Of a stretch of 35,929 bases of DNA, positions 1 through 8,862 are shown in pieces. Position 1 is the stretch's first letter. Each line of letters begins with the position of its first letter. Under the pieces are notes generated by a model. That model was not told the DNA's origin and did no database searches. It saw only the letters and a program-made list of their open reading frames with translations. Made by a program: the position numbers and the translations under genes. The DNA is from JACNLC01 sp964607375 (GTDB lineage Bacteria; Fidelibacterota; Marinisomatia; SCGC-AAA003-L08; JACNLC01), in assembly GCA_964607375.1 (NCBI GenBank), contig CAZSJY010000014.1, positions 1 through 35,929 of the forward strand. Direction: 5' to 3'.

Positions 1-63
1 AATAAAATACTTTTAAATTACAAATCTGTAAACAAGGTCTATCCAAGTGTCAAACATTTATAG
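1..63 (+). other. Left-edge fragment, possible 3' end of an upstream gene
   Basis: Frame 1 is open from the window edge for 20 codons and stops with TAG at 61-63; the other two forward frames stop within the first 16 bases. The short peptide matches no family I recognise. It may be the tail of a preceding gene or intergenic sequence. Bases 64-113 show no gene and no clear ribosome binding site for the next gene. Confidence 0.15.
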
Positions 64-113
64 AGTTAAGATTGTTTCTGATGTTGAAAAACTATTAAAT
101 TTAAAACTTGTTC

Positions 114-1121
114 ATGAGTAATAATTGTCAAATATTATGGTCAAAATTAGACCAACTTATAATGAAAGCGAATTCTATATTGCTTTCAACTCATGTACAT
201 TCGGATGGTGATGGTATTGGCTCGGAGATAGCTCTTTATTACTATTTAAAAGGACTAGGAAAAGAATGTAGGATTATCAATCCAACTAAAATACCAAATT
301 GTTTCAAGTTTCTTGATGTTGAAAATAAGATAGAAACATATAATTCTGATCAAAATAGTTGGTTACTTAATGTTGATTTGGGGATAATTCTTGATGTAGG
401 ACACTTTAAAAGAATAAAAAAAATAAGTGATTATATTGTTAATACTACAACTGTTAGTATTGATCATCATCCATCGAAAAATTGTAATTTCTTTGATCTA
501 AAAATTATTGATCCAAAATCACCTGCAACAGGATTTATGATATGGCAGTATTTTTGTAACCATCAAAAAATAAAAAAATTGGATAAGTGTACATCAGATG
601 CATTATATACAGCGATAGCTACTGATACAGGTTTTTTCCGACATAGTAATACTACTTCTGAATCGCTTGTAGTTGCTTCACAATTAATTGAATGTGGTAC
701 AAATCCGTATGAGATTTTCAGTCAAGTTCATGAACGAAGAAATCATTCTCAGGTTAAAATTCTAGCAAAGGTAATTGAAATTCTCGAATTTTCTAATGAT
801 AATAGGATTGTATGGTTTACTATTACACGAAGTATACTCGATGAATACGATGCAGGTCTCGAAGATATTGAAGGATTCACCGATTTTGCAAGGTCCATCA
901 ATGGAGTTGAAATCGCAGTTATGTTTTTAAAGGTTGATAACACCACTACTAGAATAAGTTTCCGTTCTAAGGGAAGATATTCTATCAGTGAAATTGCTGA
1001 ATCACTTGGTGGAGGTGGACATCCATTTGCTTCTGGGGCTACTATAGCTAAAAAAGATTTGCAAGAAGTGAAACTTAATACAATTCGTTTGATTGAAGAA
1101 AAACTAACCACAAAGAAATGA
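114..1121 (+). CDS. nrnA: DHH/DHHA1 phosphoesterase, NrnA-like (oligoribonuclease / pAp phosphatase)
   Basis: Predicted cytoplasmic Mn-dependent phosphodiesterase of the DHH superfamily. NrnA-type members degrade nanoRNAs and dephosphorylate pAp; relatives act on pApA from c-di-AMP. Seen in the 335-residue protein: a first metal motif HVHSDGDGIGS at about residues 27-37, an Asp in ILDVGH near 94, the family DHH triad at 117-119 (SIDHHPS), TAIATDTGFFRHSN near the middle, and a C-terminal DHHA1 substrate-binding motif GGGGHPFASGA near 300. Length matches the family (about 310-340). ATG at 114 is preferred over an in-frame TTG at 108, though neither has a clear Shine-Dalgarno. The stop overlaps the ispH start (ATGA). 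Exact substrate cannot be told from sequence alone. Confidence 0.93.
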   Translation: MSNNCQILWSKLDQLIMKANSILLSTHVHSDGDGIGSEIALYYYLKGLGKECRIINPTKIPNCFKFLDVENKIETYNSDQNSWLLNVDLGIILDVGHFKRIKKISDYIVNTTTVSIDHHPSKNCNFFDLKIIDPKSPATGFMIWQYFCNHQKIKKLDKCTSDALYTAIATDTGFFRHSNTTSESLVVASQLIECGTNPYEIFSQVHERRNHSQVKILAKVIEILEFSNDNRIVWFTITRSILDEYDAGLEDIEGFTDFARSINGVEIAVMFLKVDNTTTRISFRSKGRYSISEIAESLGGGGHPFASGATIAKKDLQEVKLNTIRLIEEKLTTKK

Positions 1122-1960
1122 ATATTCGTATAGCAAAAGATACAGGTTATTGTACGGGAGTTAGAGATGCTGTTAGTTTAGCATATAGAGCTTCTACAGA
1201 CTACAATTCAGTTTACATGTTAGGAGAAATTGTACATAATGAAAAAGTCGTTAACGATCTTTCTGATGCTGGTGTAGAAATAGTGAAAGATATTGATGAT
1301 ATTCCAAGAGAAAGCCAAGTACTTTTTAGAGCTCATGGTACTGTTCAAGAAATTTGGAATAGAGCAAAAGAGAAGAATCTCTTTATAATTGACGCAACAT
1401 GCCCATTAGTTCTTGAAATACATCAAGAAGTCAGAAAACTAACTGACGAAGGAAGAAAAATAATTGTAATTGGAGATCATCGTCATGATGAAGTATATGG
1501 AATTGCTAGTCAGGTAGAAAATCCAATTATTGTAAATTCTCCAGAAGAAGCAAAGAAAATTAGTAAAATAAAAAAAGCTGGTGTTGTCAGTCAATCTACA
1601 CAGATGATTGAAAATGTGCAGAAAATAATTAGTATTCTATTAACTAAAGTACATGACTTGCGTTTTGTTAATACAATTTGTTATCCTACTAAAAGAAATC
1701 AGGAACAAATTAAAGCTCTCGCGGGTGAATGTGACATTGTGATTGTCATTGGGTCGTTTACAAGTGCTAATTCAAAGAGATTAACCCAATTATCTAAAGA
1801 AATAAATAAGAAGACTTATCAAGTAACTGGTTCAGATGATATTGATAAGCAATGGTTCGATGGAGTTGAAGATATCGGTATTTCAGCTGGTGCATCAACT
1901 CCTGACTATGTGATTGAGGAAGTAAAACTTAAAATTCAACAAATTACTAGGGGGAAATAA
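1118..1960 (+). CDS. ispH: 4-hydroxy-3-methylbut-2-enyl diphosphate reductase (IspH/LytB)
   Basis: Last enzyme of the MEP isoprenoid pathway: reductively converts HMBPP to IPP and DMAPP with a [4Fe-4S] cluster. The three cluster cysteines are present at residues 12 (GYCTGVRDA), 95 (DATCPLV) and 188 (TICYPTKRNQ). Substrate-binding residues follow the family: His40 in EIVHNEKVV, His73 in RAHGTV, and the HxE of HDEV at 123-125. The late motif SANSKRL and the terminal SAGASTPDYVIEEV are also typical. At 280 residues it is complete but slightly shorter than E. coli IspH (316). It starts inside the nrnA stop (4-base ATGA overlap) and shares one base with pdxS (TAATG), so it is probably co-translated with both. 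Confidence 0.97.
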   Translation: MNIRIAKDTGYCTGVRDAVSLAYRASTDYNSVYMLGEIVHNEKVVNDLSDAGVEIVKDIDDIPRESQVLFRAHGTVQEIWNRAKEKNLFIIDATCPLVLEIHQEVRKLTDEGRKIIVIGDHRHDEVYGIASQVENPIIVNSPEEAKKISKIKKAGVVSQSTQMIENVQKIISILLTKVHDLRFVNTICYPTKRNQEQIKALAGECDIVIVIGSFTSANSKRLTQLSKEINKKTYQVTGSDDIDKQWFDGVEDIGISAGASTPDYVIEEVKLKIQQITRGK

Positions 1961-2841
1961 TGAAACAAGGAACTTATGAAGTAAAAGTTGGTTTAGCAGA
2001 AATGCTAAAAGGTGGTGTAATAATGGATGTTACCACCCCTGAACAAGCAAGGATTGCAGAAGATGCAGGGGCTGTTGCAGTAATGGCTTTAGAACGAATA
2101 CCTGCTGATATTCGTCGTGATGGTGGAATTTCAAGAATGTCCGATCCGACAATGATAAGAGAAATCCAAGATACTGTTTCTATACCTGTGATGGCTAAAT
2201 GTAGAATAGGTCACTTTGCTGAAGCTCAAATCTTAGAAACTCTTGAAATTGATTTCATTGATGAAAGCGAAGTATTGACTCCTGCTGATGAAAATAATCA
2301 CATTTATAAACACGATTTTAAAGTACCATTTGTATGTGGATGTAGGAATTTAGGTGAAGCTCTTCGAAGGATAGGTGAAGGTGCTTCTATGATTCGTACT
2401 AAAGGTGAACCAGGAACAGGTAATATTGTAGAAGCTGTTCGTCATATGCGTTCAATAATCAACGGTATTAATAGATTAAAAACTATGGATAAAGATCTGC
2501 TTATGGCTGAAGCTCGAGACATATCAGCACCGTTTTCTTTGGTATCCAAAGTTGCGGAAACTGGTAAACTTCCCGTTCCTAATTTTAGTGCCGGTGGTAT
2601 TGCTACTCCGGCGGATGTTTCACTGGTTATGCAACTAGGAGCAGAATCAGTATTTGTTGGTTCAGGTATTTTTAAATCTGAAAATCCTGAGAAAAGAGCA
2701 AAATCAATTGTTCAAGCGGCAACTTACTTTGATAATGCCGAAAAATTAAAAGAAATTTCAAAAGGTTTAGGTTGTGCTATGAAAGGACTAGATATGTCAG
2801 AAATACCTGAAGACCAATTGATGCAAGATAGAGGTTGGTAG
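1960..2841 (+). CDS. pdxS: Pyridoxal 5'-phosphate synthase, synthase subunit PdxS
   Basis: Makes PLP directly from ribose 5-phosphate, glyceraldehyde 3-phosphate and ammonia supplied by PdxT (DXP-independent route). The 293-residue (beta/alpha)8 protein is a textbook match: KGGVIMDVTTPEQA near the N terminus with the catalytic Asp23, ALERIPADIRRDGGISRMSDP at 44-63, Lys80 in AKCRIGHFAEAQ (ribose 5-phosphate imine lysine) and Lys148 in MIRTKGEPGTGN. These correspond to Asp24, Lys81 and Lys149 of B. subtilis PdxS. A strong ribosome binding site (AGGGGG at 1949-1954) lies just before the ATG, itself overlapping the ispH stop by one base. The stop overlaps the pdxT start by one base, the usual pdxS-pdxT arrangement. 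Confidence 0.98.
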   Translation: MKQGTYEVKVGLAEMLKGGVIMDVTTPEQARIAEDAGAVAVMALERIPADIRRDGGISRMSDPTMIREIQDTVSIPVMAKCRIGHFAEAQILETLEIDFIDESEVLTPADENNHIYKHDFKVPFVCGCRNLGEALRRIGEGASMIRTKGEPGTGNIVEAVRHMRSIINGINRLKTMDKDLLMAEARDISAPFSLVSKVAETGKLPVPNFSAGGIATPADVSLVMQLGAESVFVGSGIFKSENPEKRAKSIVQAATYFDNAEKLKEISKGLGCAMKGLDMSEIPEDQLMQDRGW

Positions 2842-3407
2842 TGAAAATAGGAGTTTTAGCTCTTCAAGGTGGTTTTGCTGAACATAGGAGAATTCTTCAA
2901 TCACTAAATGTTGAAACTATATCAATTAAATATCCTGAAGATTTGAATTCTTGTGAAGGCTTGATAATTCCAGGAGGGGAATCAACTACAATTTCGATGC
3001 AGATGGACTTTATAGAAATTCGAGATAGAATTATTGAATTTGCTAAAACACGACCAATATTTGGTACTTGTGCAGGTTTAGTTTTGTTATCTTCCCACAT
3101 TGAAGATTCAAAAACCGACACTTTAAATTTGATAGATATTTCTGTAAAAAGAAACGCATGGGGACGACAAGTTCATTCATTTGTAGATAATGTCTCTTTG
3201 AATTTTAACAATGATAAACCATTTAAAGCGATATTTATTCGAGCCCCCAAAATTGCTAGTATTGGAGATGATGTAACAGTCTTAAGTGAATATCGGTCTG
3301 AACCTGTTATTGTTACAAATGGTAAACATTTAGTTGCAACATTTCATCCTGAATTGGGTGAAGATGTTAGAATACACAAATATTTTTTGGAGTTTGTTAA
3401 TGCTTGA
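2841..3407 (+). CDS. pdxT: Pyridoxal 5'-phosphate synthase, glutaminase subunit PdxT
   Basis: Class I glutamine amidotransferase that hydrolyses glutamine and channels ammonia to PdxS. In the 188-residue product the family signature PGGESTT is at 44-50, the nucleophile Cys77 in FGTCAGLVLLS, and the His169/Glu171 pair in TFHPELGED, completing the catalytic triad. I start it at GTG 2841, which shares its first base with the pdxS stop and follows GAGG at 2831-2834 with good spacing. A TTG two codons upstream is in frame but less likely. The last eight bases overlap dxs. Confidence 0.97.
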   Translation: MKIGVLALQGGFAEHRRILQSLNVETISIKYPEDLNSCEGLIIPGGESTTISMQMDFIEIRDRIIEFAKTRPIFGTCAGLVLLSSHIEDSKTDTLNLIDISVKRNAWGRQVHSFVDNVSLNFNNDKPFKAIFIRAPKIASIGDDVTVLSEYRSEPVIVTNGKHLVATFHPELGEDVRIHKYFLEFVNA

Positions 3408-5271
3408 TTATACATATTTATCGAAAATAGATAAACTTGAAGATTTAAAATCCTTAGACAATAAATCACTAAAAATCTTATCAACGGAATTAACTCATTT
3501 CATACGAACTACTGTAGAGAAAGTTGGTGGACACTATGCCTCACCTTTAGGTGTTGTTGATTTAACTATTGCTCTTCATTATGTCTATAATTCTCCACAC
3601 GACAAACTTGTTTGGGATGTTGGTCACCAAGCTTATGCACATAAAATTCTTACTGGAAGAAGAGATGTTTTTTCTACTCTACGACAAAAGGATGGAATAA
3701 GTGGTTATTTGAATCGATTTGAAAGTTCTCATGATATTGTTGGTGCTGGTCATGCTAGTACTGCAATCTCATCAGCACTTGGTTTAGCTCACGCTCGAGA
3801 CAGAAATAAAACAGATGAAAACATCATAGCGATCGTAGGAGATGGGGCTATGACCGGAGGTTTATCTTACGAAGGAATTAACAATTTAGGATTTCATCGT
3901 ACACAAATGACAATTATTCTTAATGACAATACAATGTCAATTTCCCCAAGTGTCGGTGCACTATCAAAATATTTAACTAAGGTTGTGACTAGTCCCGTTT
4001 ATAACAGAATGAGAAACGATATCTGGAATGTGACTGGTAAAGCACCATCATTTATCTCACGAATTGTGAGGAAATTATTAAGAAAAACTGAAGAAGGTGT
4101 AAAAGGATTTTTTACTCCGGGAGCTCTATTTGAAGAGCTTGGACTAAGATATATCGGCCCAGTTAATGGACACAATTTAGACGAGTTACTACGAACATTT
4201 AAAGCTGTAAAGAAAATGCCAAATCCTGTTTTGGTCCATGTGTACACTAAAAAGGGTAAGGGCTCTGAGCTTGCTGAGATTGATTCAACTAAATATTATA
4301 GCATGGCAAACAATCATATTGAAAAAGAGGAACAAGCTCCAGATTATTCTCAAGTTTTTGGTTCATCAGTTGCGAAACTTGCTGAAAATAACGATAAAAT
4401 TATTTGTATAACAGCTGCTATGGAAGTCGGTACGGGAATGTCTTCTTATGTTAAAAAGTTTCCCAATCGTTATGTAGATGTTGGAATTGCTGAAGGACAT
4501 GCCGTTACATATGCATCTGGATTAGCAATTGAAAAGTACAGACCAATTGTTGCGATATACTCTACATTTTTCCAAAGAGCAGTTGACAATATTTTCCACG
4601 ATGTTCTACTTCAAGATTTACCTGTAATATTTTGCATGGATCGAGCTGGCGTTGTAGGTCAAGATGGTCCGACACACCACGGAATATTCGATATTCCACT
4701 TCTAAGAATGTTCCCTAATATTGTCATAACTGCGCCTAAAGATGGTAACGAAATGCATGATCTTTTATCTACTGCGTTATCCCAAAATAAACCGTTTTCC
4801 ATTCGATATCCTAAGGATACTTCGTATCGATTTGATGAAAACCGTGAACATGAAATTATCAATATTGGAGAGTGGGAAATTTTAAATCGTGGAGAAAATG
4901 TAGCAATTTTGGCTGTTGGAAGTATGGTGGAAATTGCTCAGGTCAGTTTAAGTCAAATTAAAGAAATAATGGGATTTACACCTACTTTGATAAATGCTAG
5001 ATTTATCAAACCTATGGATGAGAAATTGTTAAAAGAAGTATTTTCAAAATATAAGTTAGTTTTAACAATTGAAGAAGGTGCTTTAATTGGGGGATTTGGG
5101 TCAAGTGTAGTCGAATTTGCTCAAGAATGTAGTTCTGATAAACACATCATTAAAATGGGGATACCTGATAATTATGTTGAACACGCAACAAGGTCAGAAT
5201 TATTAGATTTATTACAATTGAACACAGATGGAATTATAAATAAACTTCAAGAGTATAATGGTAAATATTAA
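3400..5271 (+). CDS. dxs: 1-deoxy-D-xylulose-5-phosphate synthase
   Basis: Thiamine-diphosphate enzyme condensing pyruvate and glyceraldehyde 3-phosphate to DXP, the entry step of the MEP pathway and a thiamine precursor. The 623-residue protein shows the family order: YASPLGVVDLTIALHYV at 46-62, DVGHQAYAHKILTGR (His76 region), the ThDP motif GDGAMTGG beginning at 147 and closing at Asn175 in ILNDNTMS, the central Tkt domain with DVGIAEGHAVTYASGLA and DRAGVVGQDGPTHHG, and the C-terminal EEGALIGGFGSSV. The ATG at 3400 is chosen because it follows TGGAG at 3388-3392 and overlaps pdxT by eight bases; an in-frame upstream start at 3334 would run deep into pdxT. The stop overlaps the next gene by one base. 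Confidence 0.97.
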   Translation: MLDYTYLSKIDKLEDLKSLDNKSLKILSTELTHFIRTTVEKVGGHYASPLGVVDLTIALHYVYNSPHDKLVWDVGHQAYAHKILTGRRDVFSTLRQKDGISGYLNRFESSHDIVGAGHASTAISSALGLAHARDRNKTDENIIAIVGDGAMTGGLSYEGINNLGFHRTQMTIILNDNTMSISPSVGALSKYLTKVVTSPVYNRMRNDIWNVTGKAPSFISRIVRKLLRKTEEGVKGFFTPGALFEELGLRYIGPVNGHNLDELLRTFKAVKKMPNPVLVHVYTKKGKGSELAEIDSTKYYSMANNHIEKEEQAPDYSQVFGSSVAKLAENNDKIICITAAMEVGTGMSSYVKKFPNRYVDVGIAEGHAVTYASGLAIEKYRPIVAIYSTFFQRAVDNIFHDVLLQDLPVIFCMDRAGVVGQDGPTHHGIFDIPLLRMFPNIVITAPKDGNEMHDLLSTALSQNKPFSIRYPKDTSYRFDENREHEIINIGEWEILNRGENVAILAVGSMVEIAQVSLSQIKEIMGFTPTLINARFIKPMDEKLLKEVFSKYKLVLTIEEGALIGGFGSSVVEFAQECSSDKHIIKMGIPDNYVEHATRSELLDLLQLNTDGIINKLQEYNGKY

Positions 5272-6920
5272 TGAAAAATAAATTTATTAGTGCAAAGGAT
5301 GTATGGCAAGATACTATTGAAAAATCTTCAAAAAGAGATTACAATTTTGATACTGTTTCAGGTGAACAAATCGATGAATGTTACTTTCCAAACTCACCTG
5401 ATGATGAATATTTGGAGAAAATTGGATTTCCAGGACAATATCCATTTACAAGGGGTATTCATTCTAATTTATATCGTGGCAAATTGTGGACAATGCGTCA
5501 ATTTGCTGGATTTGGAACACCTAAAGAGACAAACAAACGATTTAAGTTCCTTTTAGAACATGGCCAAACTGGATTGTCAGTTGCTTATGATATGCCCACC
5601 CTAATGGGATATGATGCTGATCATGATTTTGCATTAGGTGAAGTTGGAAAATGTGGAGTAGCAGTAAGTTCTTTGGCTGACATGGAAACTCTTTTTGATG
5701 GTATTAATCTTGGAGAGGTAAGTGTATCTCAGACCATAAATGGACCTGCAGTAATTTTATTAGCATTTTATATTGCTGTTGCAGAAAAACAAGGTGTTGA
5801 CATTTCGATTTTGAGAGGAACTCTACAAAACGATATTCTTAAAGAATACATTGCTCAGAAGGAGTGGATTTATCCTCCAAAAGAATCAATGCGAATTATT
5901 ACAGATATGATTGAATATTGCACAAAATATCTCCCAAAATTCAATACAATTTCTGTTAGCGGCTATCATATTCGAGAAGCTGGTTCTACTGCTGCACAAG
6001 AACTTGCATTTACTTTAGCAAATGGTTTTGAGTACATTGAGCATGGAATTGCAAGAGGGATGGATGTTGATGATTTTGCTCCGAGAATATCCCATTTCTT
6101 TAATTCTCATCTAGATTTTTTCGAAGAGATTGCTAAATTCCGTGCAGCAAGGCGAATATGGGCGAGACAAATGAGAGGAAAATATGGAGCAAAAAACCCT
6201 AAATCTTGGCTATTAAGGTTTCATACCCAAACTGCGGGGTGTTCTTTAACTGCACAGCAACCAGAAATAAATATTGCAAGAACAGCTTTTCAGGGTTTGG
6301 CTGCAGTTTTGGGAGGGACTCAATCTCTTCATACAAACTCTATGGATGAAACTTTAGCTCTTCCAACAGAGAAATCAGTAGAAATAGCGCTGAGAACTCA
6401 ACAATTAATAGCATATGAAACTGGTGTAGCTAATACTGTTGATCCGTTAGGTGGTTCTTGGTTTGTTGAAGAATTAACGAATAAAATGGAAGAAAAAGCT
6501 GAAGAATATTTTAATAAAATAAATGACCTTGGAGGTGTGATTTCTGCAATTGAGGTGGGTTTTATGCAAAGAGAAATTGCTGATTCAGCATCGTCATATC
6601 AACAATTGGTTGATGAGAAAAAAAGAGTTGTTGTTGGAGTAAATCGTTTTATCAGACAAAATGAAAAGATAGAAATTCCACTTCTTGAAATAGGACCAGA
6701 AGTTGAAGATAATCAAATAAGTAAACTAATAAAATTAAAAGAAAAACGAGATTCTAAAATAGTAGAACAAAGACTAGGAAAAATTGTTGATGCTTGCAAT
6801 AATGGTAATAATATTATGTACTCTTTGGTCGATGCAGCCAAAGTATATGCTACTCTTGGTGAAATAGTGGATGCAATGAAATCAGTATTTGGTGAATGGC
6901 AGGAAGAAACAGTAATTTAA
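5271..6920 (+). CDS. Acyl-CoA mutase large subunit, isobutyryl-CoA mutase-like (IcmA type), no B12-binding domain
   Basis: Catalytic TIM-barrel subunit of an adenosylcobalamin-dependent acyl-CoA mutase (549 residues). Seen: FPGQYPFTRGIHSNLYRGKLW, GQTGLSVAYDMPTLMGYD, TLQNDILKEY, SVSGYHIREAG, GGTQSLHTNSMDE and ESGVANTVDPLGGSW-like core motifs. There is no C-terminal cobalamin-binding domain (DxHxxG), so a separate small subunit is required; none is in the window. By alignment to Propionibacterium methylmalonyl-CoA mutase, Tyr89 is Phe78 and Arg207 is Gln196, while the catalytic His244 is His233; spacings of 118 and 37 are exactly kept. Phe/Gln at these sites is the published isobutyryl-CoA mutase pattern, so I infer interconversion of isobutyryl- and n-butyryl-CoA rather than methylmalonyl-CoA. 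A homology label would probably read methylmalonyl-CoA mutase. One-base overlaps join both neighbours. Confidence 0.93.
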   Translation: MKNKFISAKDVWQDTIEKSSKRDYNFDTVSGEQIDECYFPNSPDDEYLEKIGFPGQYPFTRGIHSNLYRGKLWTMRQFAGFGTPKETNKRFKFLLEHGQTGLSVAYDMPTLMGYDADHDFALGEVGKCGVAVSSLADMETLFDGINLGEVSVSQTINGPAVILLAFYIAVAEKQGVDISILRGTLQNDILKEYIAQKEWIYPPKESMRIITDMIEYCTKYLPKFNTISVSGYHIREAGSTAAQELAFTLANGFEYIEHGIARGMDVDDFAPRISHFFNSHLDFFEEIAKFRAARRIWARQMRGKYGAKNPKSWLLRFHTQTAGCSLTAQQPEINIARTAFQGLAAVLGGTQSLHTNSMDETLALPTEKSVEIALRTQQLIAYETGVANTVDPLGGSWFVEELTNKMEEKAEEYFNKINDLGGVISAIEVGFMQREIADSASSYQQLVDEKKRVVVGVNRFIRQNEKIEIPLLEIGPEVEDNQISKLIKLKEKRDSKIVEQRLGKIVDACNNGNNIMYSLVDAAKVYATLGEIVDAMKSVFGEWQEETVI

Positions 6921-7741
6921 TGAATATTGTTTCTGATTTACATATTCACTCTACATGTTCAGATGGGAAGTTAACTCCAAATGAGGTTGTTAATGAATGT
7001 ATCCGTAGAGGATTAACACATTTTTCAATAACTGACCATGATTCAGTTAAACAATCACCTGAAACTAGACATTTGATTCGAAAAGGACAATTTGATATTC
7101 AATTTATTCCAGGGGTTGAAATATCTAGTTTTTATCAAAATTCATCAATTCATCTATTAGCATATAATATCGATGAAAATTCTGAACCAGTTGTTAAATT
7201 GTTATCCAATTTACAAAACGAACGATTTAGAGTTATTGAAGTTATGGGAAAGAAATTAAATAAGTTAGGATATTCAATTGATTACCAGAGCATTAACGAC
7301 TCAATTTCCAATCCAGGTCGACCTCATTTAGCTGAGTTACTGATAAATGATGGATATTTTTCTTCAACTAAGGAAGTTTTTGACAACTTATTAGGTTATG
7401 ATAAACCAGCTTATGTTTCAAAAGATAAACCACATTTAACTGAAGTTGTGAGTAAAGTACGAGATTCGGGAGGATTTTCTTCATTAGCTCATATCGGTTT
7501 GTATTGGGTTCTTTCAAAGATGAGTGATTTTGATGATATTCCACTAAACGGTATTGAAGTTTATCATCCAGAACACGATTTTGTAGCAACTCAACAATTG
7601 GCAGAATATGCAAAAAACAGAAATCTGGTGATTACCGGTGGATCTGATTTTCATGGGTATAATGTTAATAAATACGGTGAAATCGCTGAATTTGGGTTAT
7701 CAGAATCTGAAACGGACACATTCATGAGGCATGTATCATAG
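6920..7741 (+). CDS. PHP-domain phosphoesterase, RNase AM/YciV (TrpH)-like
   Basis: Metal-dependent phosphoesterase of the PHP family. The 273-residue product begins with the metal motif DLHIHSTCSDGKLTP (His8, His10), then FSITDHDSV (Asp39, His40), FIPGVEISS (ligand Glu), a later SLAHIG and the final GGSDFHG. IHLLAYNID after the third motif and the PGRPHLAELL segment are typical of the YciV subgroup, whose characterised members are 5'-3' exonucleases or 3',5'-nucleotide bisphosphate phosphatases. The ATG at 6920 (shared base with the mutase stop) places the first histidines close to the N terminus as in homologues; an in-frame ATG at 6896 lies within the mutase. The stop TAG shares a base with the next start. 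Substrate is not determinable here. Confidence 0.9.
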   Translation: MNIVSDLHIHSTCSDGKLTPNEVVNECIRRGLTHFSITDHDSVKQSPETRHLIRKGQFDIQFIPGVEISSFYQNSSIHLLAYNIDENSEPVVKLLSNLQNERFRVIEVMGKKLNKLGYSIDYQSINDSISNPGRPHLAELLINDGYFSSTKEVFDNLLGYDKPAYVSKDKPHLTEVVSKVRDSGGFSSLAHIGLYWVLSKMSDFDDIPLNGIEVYHPEHDFVATQQLAEYAKNRNLVITGGSDFHGYNVNKYGEIAEFGLSESETDTFMRHVS

Positions 7742-8862
7742 TGTCATTATCTTCGCAAGTATTCGAACACAGCAATCTTTATACTATTGGAGTTGAAGAA
7801 GAATATATGCTGTGTTGTCCAAAAACAGGTGATTTAATTGACAAGGCAAAGCAAATTCTGGATTTAATTCCAACAAAAAAAGAAGGTCGGTACAGTTACG
7901 AACTAATTCATTCAGAAATTGAAGTTAATACGCCTATTTGTTCAACAGTATCTGAATCAATTAAGGAAATATCCAATTTACGAAAAGAAGTTAAAGATAT
8001 TGGGAAAGAGTTAGGATTTAGGATTGGAATTAGTGGAACACATCCTACAGCAAAACCAAAAGAGCAAACTTTTGTTGATTCGGAGGATTACAAATGGGTA
8101 AAAGAACAAATGCAGTATTATGCCAATCAGAATATCACATTTGGAATGCATGTTCATATCGCTGTGTCAAACGCCGAAACAGCTGTCCATGTTTGTAATA
8201 GTCTAAGAAGATGGATTCCAGCATTACTAGCTATTAGTACAAATTCTCCTTTTTTTTGTGGAGAGAATACCGGGATGAGATCTTCTAGAACATTACAATT
8301 TGAAAACTTTCCAAGAACTAATACTCCGATTACTTTTAAATCATTTGATGATTATAAAAGAATTGTAGATAATCTATATCTGACTAAAAGTATCGAAAAA
8401 TCTCGACAAATCTGGTGGAAGATAAGACCACATTTAGATTTTGGTACTATTGAGTTTAGAATTTGCGATGCACAACGATCTCTAAGAAATATGGAAATGT
8501 TAATCGCATTATCCCAAGCATTAGTTTATCAAAGTGTTAAAGAATTTCGTTCTAAAATACTAAGAGAAAATCTAAATATAGAATATATTAATGATGCTAT
8601 TTGGAAAGCCATACGCTTTGGTTTTGATGCACAAATAATTGATTCTTGTACAGATATGAATCTTACTTTAGAAGAATTCATAATCATGATGTCAGATTAT
8701 TGCAATCCAGCTTTAGAGTACTTTAATAATACACAGGTTCTAAATCAAATTAGTAACGTTTTGAAAAATGGTACAGAATACAATCAACAAATTGAAATAT
8801 GTAAGACTTTCGGAATGAATTCTCTCAAACATTTTCTAATGGATAGTGTAGAATATGATTGA
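7741..8862 (+). CDS. Carboxylate-amine ligase, YbdK/GCS2 family (glutamate-cysteine ligase-like)
   Basis: ATP-dependent ligase of the glutamate-cysteine ligase family 2. In the 373-residue protein (E. coli YbdK is about the same length) I see TIGVEEEYMLCCPKTGDL near the N terminus, HSEIEVNTPIC, GTHPTAKP, the conserved FGMHVHIAVS, LLAISTNSPFFCGENTGMRSSR, and HLDFGTIEFRICDAQRS. YbdK has weak gamma-glutamylcysteine synthetase activity in E. coli, but many homologues have unknown substrates, so I do not call it gshA. No glutathione synthetase is visible in the window. It starts at GTG 7741 inside the previous stop and ends with an eight-base overlap with the following PHP gene. Being flanked by two PHP phosphoesterases may point to a shared small-molecule pathway (inference). 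Confidence 0.9.
   Translation: MSLSSQVFEHSNLYTIGVEEEYMLCCPKTGDLIDKAKQILDLIPTKKEGRYSYELIHSEIEVNTPICSTVSESIKEISNLRKEVKDIGKELGFRIGISGTHPTAKPKEQTFVDSEDYKWVKEQMQYYANQNITFGMHVHIAVSNAETAVHVCNSLRRWIPALLAISTNSPFFCGENTGMRSSRTLQFENFPRTNTPITFKSFDDYKRIVDNLYLTKSIEKSRQIWWKIRPHLDFGTIEFRICDAQRSLRNMEMLIALSQALVYQSVKEFRSKILRENLNIEYINDAIWKAIRFGFDAQIIDSCTDMNLTLEEFIIMMSDYCNPALEYFNNTQVLNQISNVLKNGTEYNQQIEICKTFGMNSLKHFLMDSVEYD

Noticed and set aside
1..113. 3' end of rbfA or another translation gene upstream of nrnA
   Set aside because: rbfA often precedes nrnA, but the open 20 codons and the short frame ending at 119-121 show no RbfA-like sequence, and two frames are closed by stops.
7741..8862. True glutathione synthesis gene gshA
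   Set aside because: The family is YbdK-like GCS2, many members of which have other or unknown substrates, and no gshB is visible in the window.
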